Shown here: piece after piece, positions 60,651-64,000 of the stretch
Position numbering within the stretch: position 1 is the stretch's first letter
How the letters are laid out: each line of letters begins with the position of its first letter
NCBI RefSeq assembly: GCF_040939455.1
Contig: NC_134106.1
Location: 42,244,001-42,308,000 of the forward strand
DNA: 64,000 nucleotides
Reading direction: 5' to 3'
Origin: Microcebus murinus
Taxonomy: Eukaryota; Chordata; Mammalia; Primates; Cheirogaleidae
Made by a program: the position numbers and the translations under genes
The notes under the pieces: model-generated
Database searches by the model: none
What the model was told of the DNA's origin: nothing
What the model saw: the letters and a program-made list of their open reading frames with translations, nothing else

Positions 60651-63400
60651 TAGGCTATACCAATCAGCTACTCTAGGCATGGCAGGTAGATAATATATTG
60701 GGCCCAAATTGACCTCATTTATTTTACTCATAGGGCAGAAGTTCTACAATGAAAGGCAACTTGGGAAGACTAGGGGCTACTGTCCCTTTTCACAGCCATA
60801 TTTGTAAGTTGAGCTGTCACTCTGTCCCCTGTTCCCAACCCTGGCTCAATCAAGAGCAGAGGTTCCCCCACAGGGAGGGCAGATCATAAAAACAGCTCAA
60901 AACCTCACAGTTCTCACTCAAGGGACTGACTTTTTCATAAAACCTGGAGAAGTTTGTGTCTCAGGGCACCACTGAAACCAATGGAGAATTTAATAGTAAG
61001 CAATTAAGATGGGGCTGATAGTTCCATAGGTCAGCAAGTGAAACCACATGACAGCTAGAAGTTTGAGAGGATTAGGAAATGAACAGAAAACCAGAGTCTT
61101 CCTTGGGTCAGAACAAGGCTCAAAAGATTGGGTTCAGAATATCCCATCAGAGAGCTCAAATTTAATTTGATCAGACTGTGAAGTCATTAATACCATTTAT
61201 TGTCAAAAATAACAGAGCAATCAGCTAGCTGTTAGTGGAGGCTAACAGCTGGGAGAATTTGTCCCTAGCAGACTTCTCTTACAAGAAATACTAAAGGAAA
61301 TTCTTCCAGCTGAAAGCAAGTACCAGAAAGTAAAAGGATGGCAATGAGTAAACCATGTAATAATCAAATAAGAGAACTGGGGTGGATATATTATAATTCC
61401 ATCAGACAAAATGACTTTTAAAAAATAATAGAAAAAAATAGAACTAAAGGAGGATATTATTGAGTGGGATTTATCTCAGAGTGTCAACAGTGGTTAATTT
61501 CTTAAAATCAGTTAATATACATATTATAGAAAAAACAATCAAAACATATAATCATGTCAATTGCTAAAGAAAAAGCATTTGTAAAATCTAAACCCTTTCA
61601 TGTTAAAAGTTTTCAATAAATAAACCTGATAAAGAGCATGTATGAAAAACTCACACCTAAAATCATACTTAATGGTGAAATACTGAATAATTTCTTCCTA
61701 AACTCAGGTACAAGACAAGGATGTCTGCTTCTATCACTACTATTCAAAATTTTAATAGAGGTTTTAGTCAAGGCAATTTGGTAAAAACCACGATTGGAAG
61801 AATAAAGTAAAACTATCCCTATTTGTAAATGATTTCATCTTGTACATAGAAAATCTTAATGAACCTAGTAAAATAATAAAAAAGTGTTCTGCAATATGAC
61901 AAGATATAAATCAATACACAAAAATAAATTTTATTTCTATATACTAGCAATGAACAGCTCAAAAATAATATGAAAACAATTCCATTACAAAGCATTGAAA
62001 AAAATAAAATATCTAGGAATAAATTTTATAAAAAAGTTTACAACTTTTACTCTGATAACTACAAAATATGTGGAAAGAAATTGAAGAATACCTAAATAAA
62101 TGGAAATATGTCCAATGTTAATGGCTCACAGACTTAATATTTTTAAGATGGCAATACCTACAAGTTGATCTACATCAAAATCCAAGCTGTCGTACTCAAG
62201 AGCAATGGAAATCTACATATGTGTTATAAAACTAGTGTCTAAATTGCTACAGAAAAGAAAGACATTTTAAATATATGGTGTTGGGACAGCCAGGTACCCC
62301 TTTATGAAACATATAAAATTGTATCCATACCTATTCCACCATATGCCAAATAAATTCCAAATGGCTCACTGATTTAATTTTTAAAAATATAAGTAATAGA
62401 ACACGGGAATTAATTCCTTTGTAATTTGAGATTGTGGAATGCTTTTTAAGAAAAATTCAGGAATAATATAAGCAAGTAATAATAAACTCAACTAAATTAA
62501 CATAAAAAACAGATAAACATATGAACCAAGTTAAAAGCAAAATGATGACCTTGGTGAAAATATTTGCAACTTATATAACTGACAAGGAGTTAATGTGAAT
62601 AACATATAAAGAGCTCTTAAAATTTAGAGTAAGAACAAAAACCTAATAGAACATGTAAAAAAACAATAAAAATGCATTCAAAGATATAGTAAAACATACA
62701 AAAATACTAATTCTGGTTGAAAATAAGAAAAGTACAAAATATAAGCGTGGGTACATTTTCTGTTGGTTCAGCTGTTGAAAAAACAGATCCTCTCATACAT
62801 TGCCTATAGGAATGAAAAATGGTATAACCCAAATGTAAGGTAATTTATCAGTATCTCTAAAATTTCATAGGTGTATTTTTTGCCACTGTAGTTCCACATC
62901 TAGTACTTCATCATGAAGTTATACCTCTATAAATACAAAAGGACACATGTACAATGCTATTATTTTTAATGGCAAAACATTGGTAATAAATCCAAGTAAG
63001 TACTTTAATAGGTGACACATTTTTATAAATTATGGTGTATTCAATTATGCAACCATAAAATATAATGAGGTAGACTTAATCTAGTAATGTGATGTGATTT
63101 CCAGGTATATTTTTAAGTGAAGAAAACAAAGTTCAAATTCCTGTACATAGTATTTTAGTGTTTGTGTGAGAAAGAAAGTGATATACATATACACACATGC
63201 ATTTATTTGCTTGTTAGAAAAGAAGAAACATTATTTATTCACATAAATGTTTTCCTTTGGGGATGAGGGGCTGGAGTAGAGAGACTGGAAGGAAAGCAAA
63301 ATTCTCTCAGTATATTTTTAATATAGTTTGACCTTAAGCCATGTATTTATTTTTTATTATATATAGTTAAAATATAAAATAACATATGCTAATTTATTTT

Positions 63401-64000
63401 TAAATATATAAATATTCTACCATTCATTAATTTATCCATTGATTCATACATTATCTGCCCATTCAGTCTGCAGATATTTACTAGATGCTGGTTTGGGGCC
63501 AATCACTGTTCCAAATATAGCAGAAAACTATAGAGTAAGCTTATGCAGTTGATTTGGAATTACCTGCCTTTTTAGAAGGATTGCTCCCTCCAGTGGACTG
63601 TAGTCCATTTTAGACCGACTTAGTCTCCATAGCATTTGCATAAATGACCCTTGATTTGCAGGAATGATTTTGCAATAAATTTCATGGTAAAAAACTCTAT
63701 CAATGGGAATGGCTTATTTTAATTATGTTTAGAACAACAAATTGCTCAATACAGAGACAGGGTAGATACACTGATGGATTTTGTGATATCAATTTGTGGG
63801 ATTGTTTTAGAGAAGGAATTCCCAAACATTTATCTTCTTGAGATTACTCAGTGAAGGAAATAATGAATGTAGTTAGACTTTAATAAGTATTTTCTATGAT
63901 CTATACATTTTCCTTAGGGATTTTTTTTATGTCCCCTTAATTTATCTCCATCAGAAGTTATCCTCAATTTTACATATAAATGAACTGGGGCTTATAGAGT
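63401..64000. other. AT-rich DNA with a possible L2/MIR scrap
   Basis: CATTCATTAATTTATCCATTG at about 63421 and AGATATTTACTAGATGCTGG resemble the L2/MIR 3' end. I see no gene to the end of the window. Confidence 0.4.

Larger units (their letters stand above)
59260..63400 (+). mobile_element. Ancient L1M, sense, interrupted twice
   Basis: Order of parts: ORF2 endonuclease-side text near 59440-59600 (ATAGAACATTCACAAAAATTG), a middle part 59820-60400, then 61240-63100 with the RT region and C-terminal half, and a 3'UTR to about 63400. A younger L1 3' end (59657-59814) and an LTR-like fragment (60417-60650) interrupt it; about 60650-61240 is hard to assign. At the RT active site, about 61812-61844, the FADD motif has become F-V-N-D, so one catalytic aspartate is gone. 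It is old and non-functional. Confidence 0.7.

Overview
This window looks like a gene-poor, AT-rich stretch of a primate genome, most likely a strepsirrhine of the lemur group. Three things point there. The full-length Alu at 41031-41347 has the linker, typical of lemur Alus, that reads antisense TTGGCCAATTAATTTC. The young L1 copies end in a 3' tail (TGTACCCCCATAATATG followed by A-rich sequence) of the kind I associate with lemur and galago L1s. The older layer (MIR, L2, MER5/hAT, MaLR LTRs) is the normal mammalian background. The lineage call is from memory of repeat families, not from a search.

I find no intact host protein gene, no exon I can defend, no tRNA or rRNA and no CRISPR. The only recognisable host gene sequence is a broken, intronless 5' copy of TMEM53 (42602-43027, plus strand). 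It is a GC-rich patch with 5'UTR and start codon, a premature stop, loss of the 3' two thirds and no poly(A) tail.

Layout. 1-11.2 kb: unique AT-rich DNA with an antisense MLT1-type LTR, a rearranged L1 scrap, MIRs, an AT-rich palindrome cluster (6316-6480), a hAT element and a TG...CA LTR-like element carrying a GC-rich insert. 11.5-12.2 kb: a 5'-inverted (twin-primed) L1 with 14-bp target site duplications. 13.4-15.5 kb: a decayed antisense MaLR element with LTR, internal and LTR parts. 16.4-18.0 kb: L1ME-type DNA and an antisense ERV LTR. 18.2-21.4 kb: the largest young L1, 5' truncated, with broken ORF2. 22.3-23.1 kb: an MLT1-type LTR split by a young L1. 23.6-24.4 kb: L2. 24.9-29.1 kb: three antisense ERV-type LTRs, one of them inside an antisense L1. 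29-37.9 kb: MIRs, L2, MER5A-like and MLT1-like fragments in unique DNA. 37.9-41.8 kb: a three-layer nest, MER5-like, then L1, then lemur Alu. 42.6 kb: TMEM53 retrocopy. 43-52 kb: mostly unique DNA with microsatellites, an 82-bp L1 insertion and a probable antisense solo LTR near 49 kb. 52-58 kb: an old Alu with an (ATT)n tail, an L1 3' end, an LTR-like element and L2. 59.3-63.4 kb: one ancient L1M copy interrupted by a later L1 3' end and an LTR-like fragment.

Nothing here works as a gene system. The content is a record of retrotransposition: nested insertions, target site duplications, twin priming and extreme truncation. I saw no convincing undescribed biological system. The best leads for follow-up are the truncated TMEM53 copy, the GC-rich insert at 10908-11116, the hairpin and palindrome sites, and the run of same-strand LTRs.
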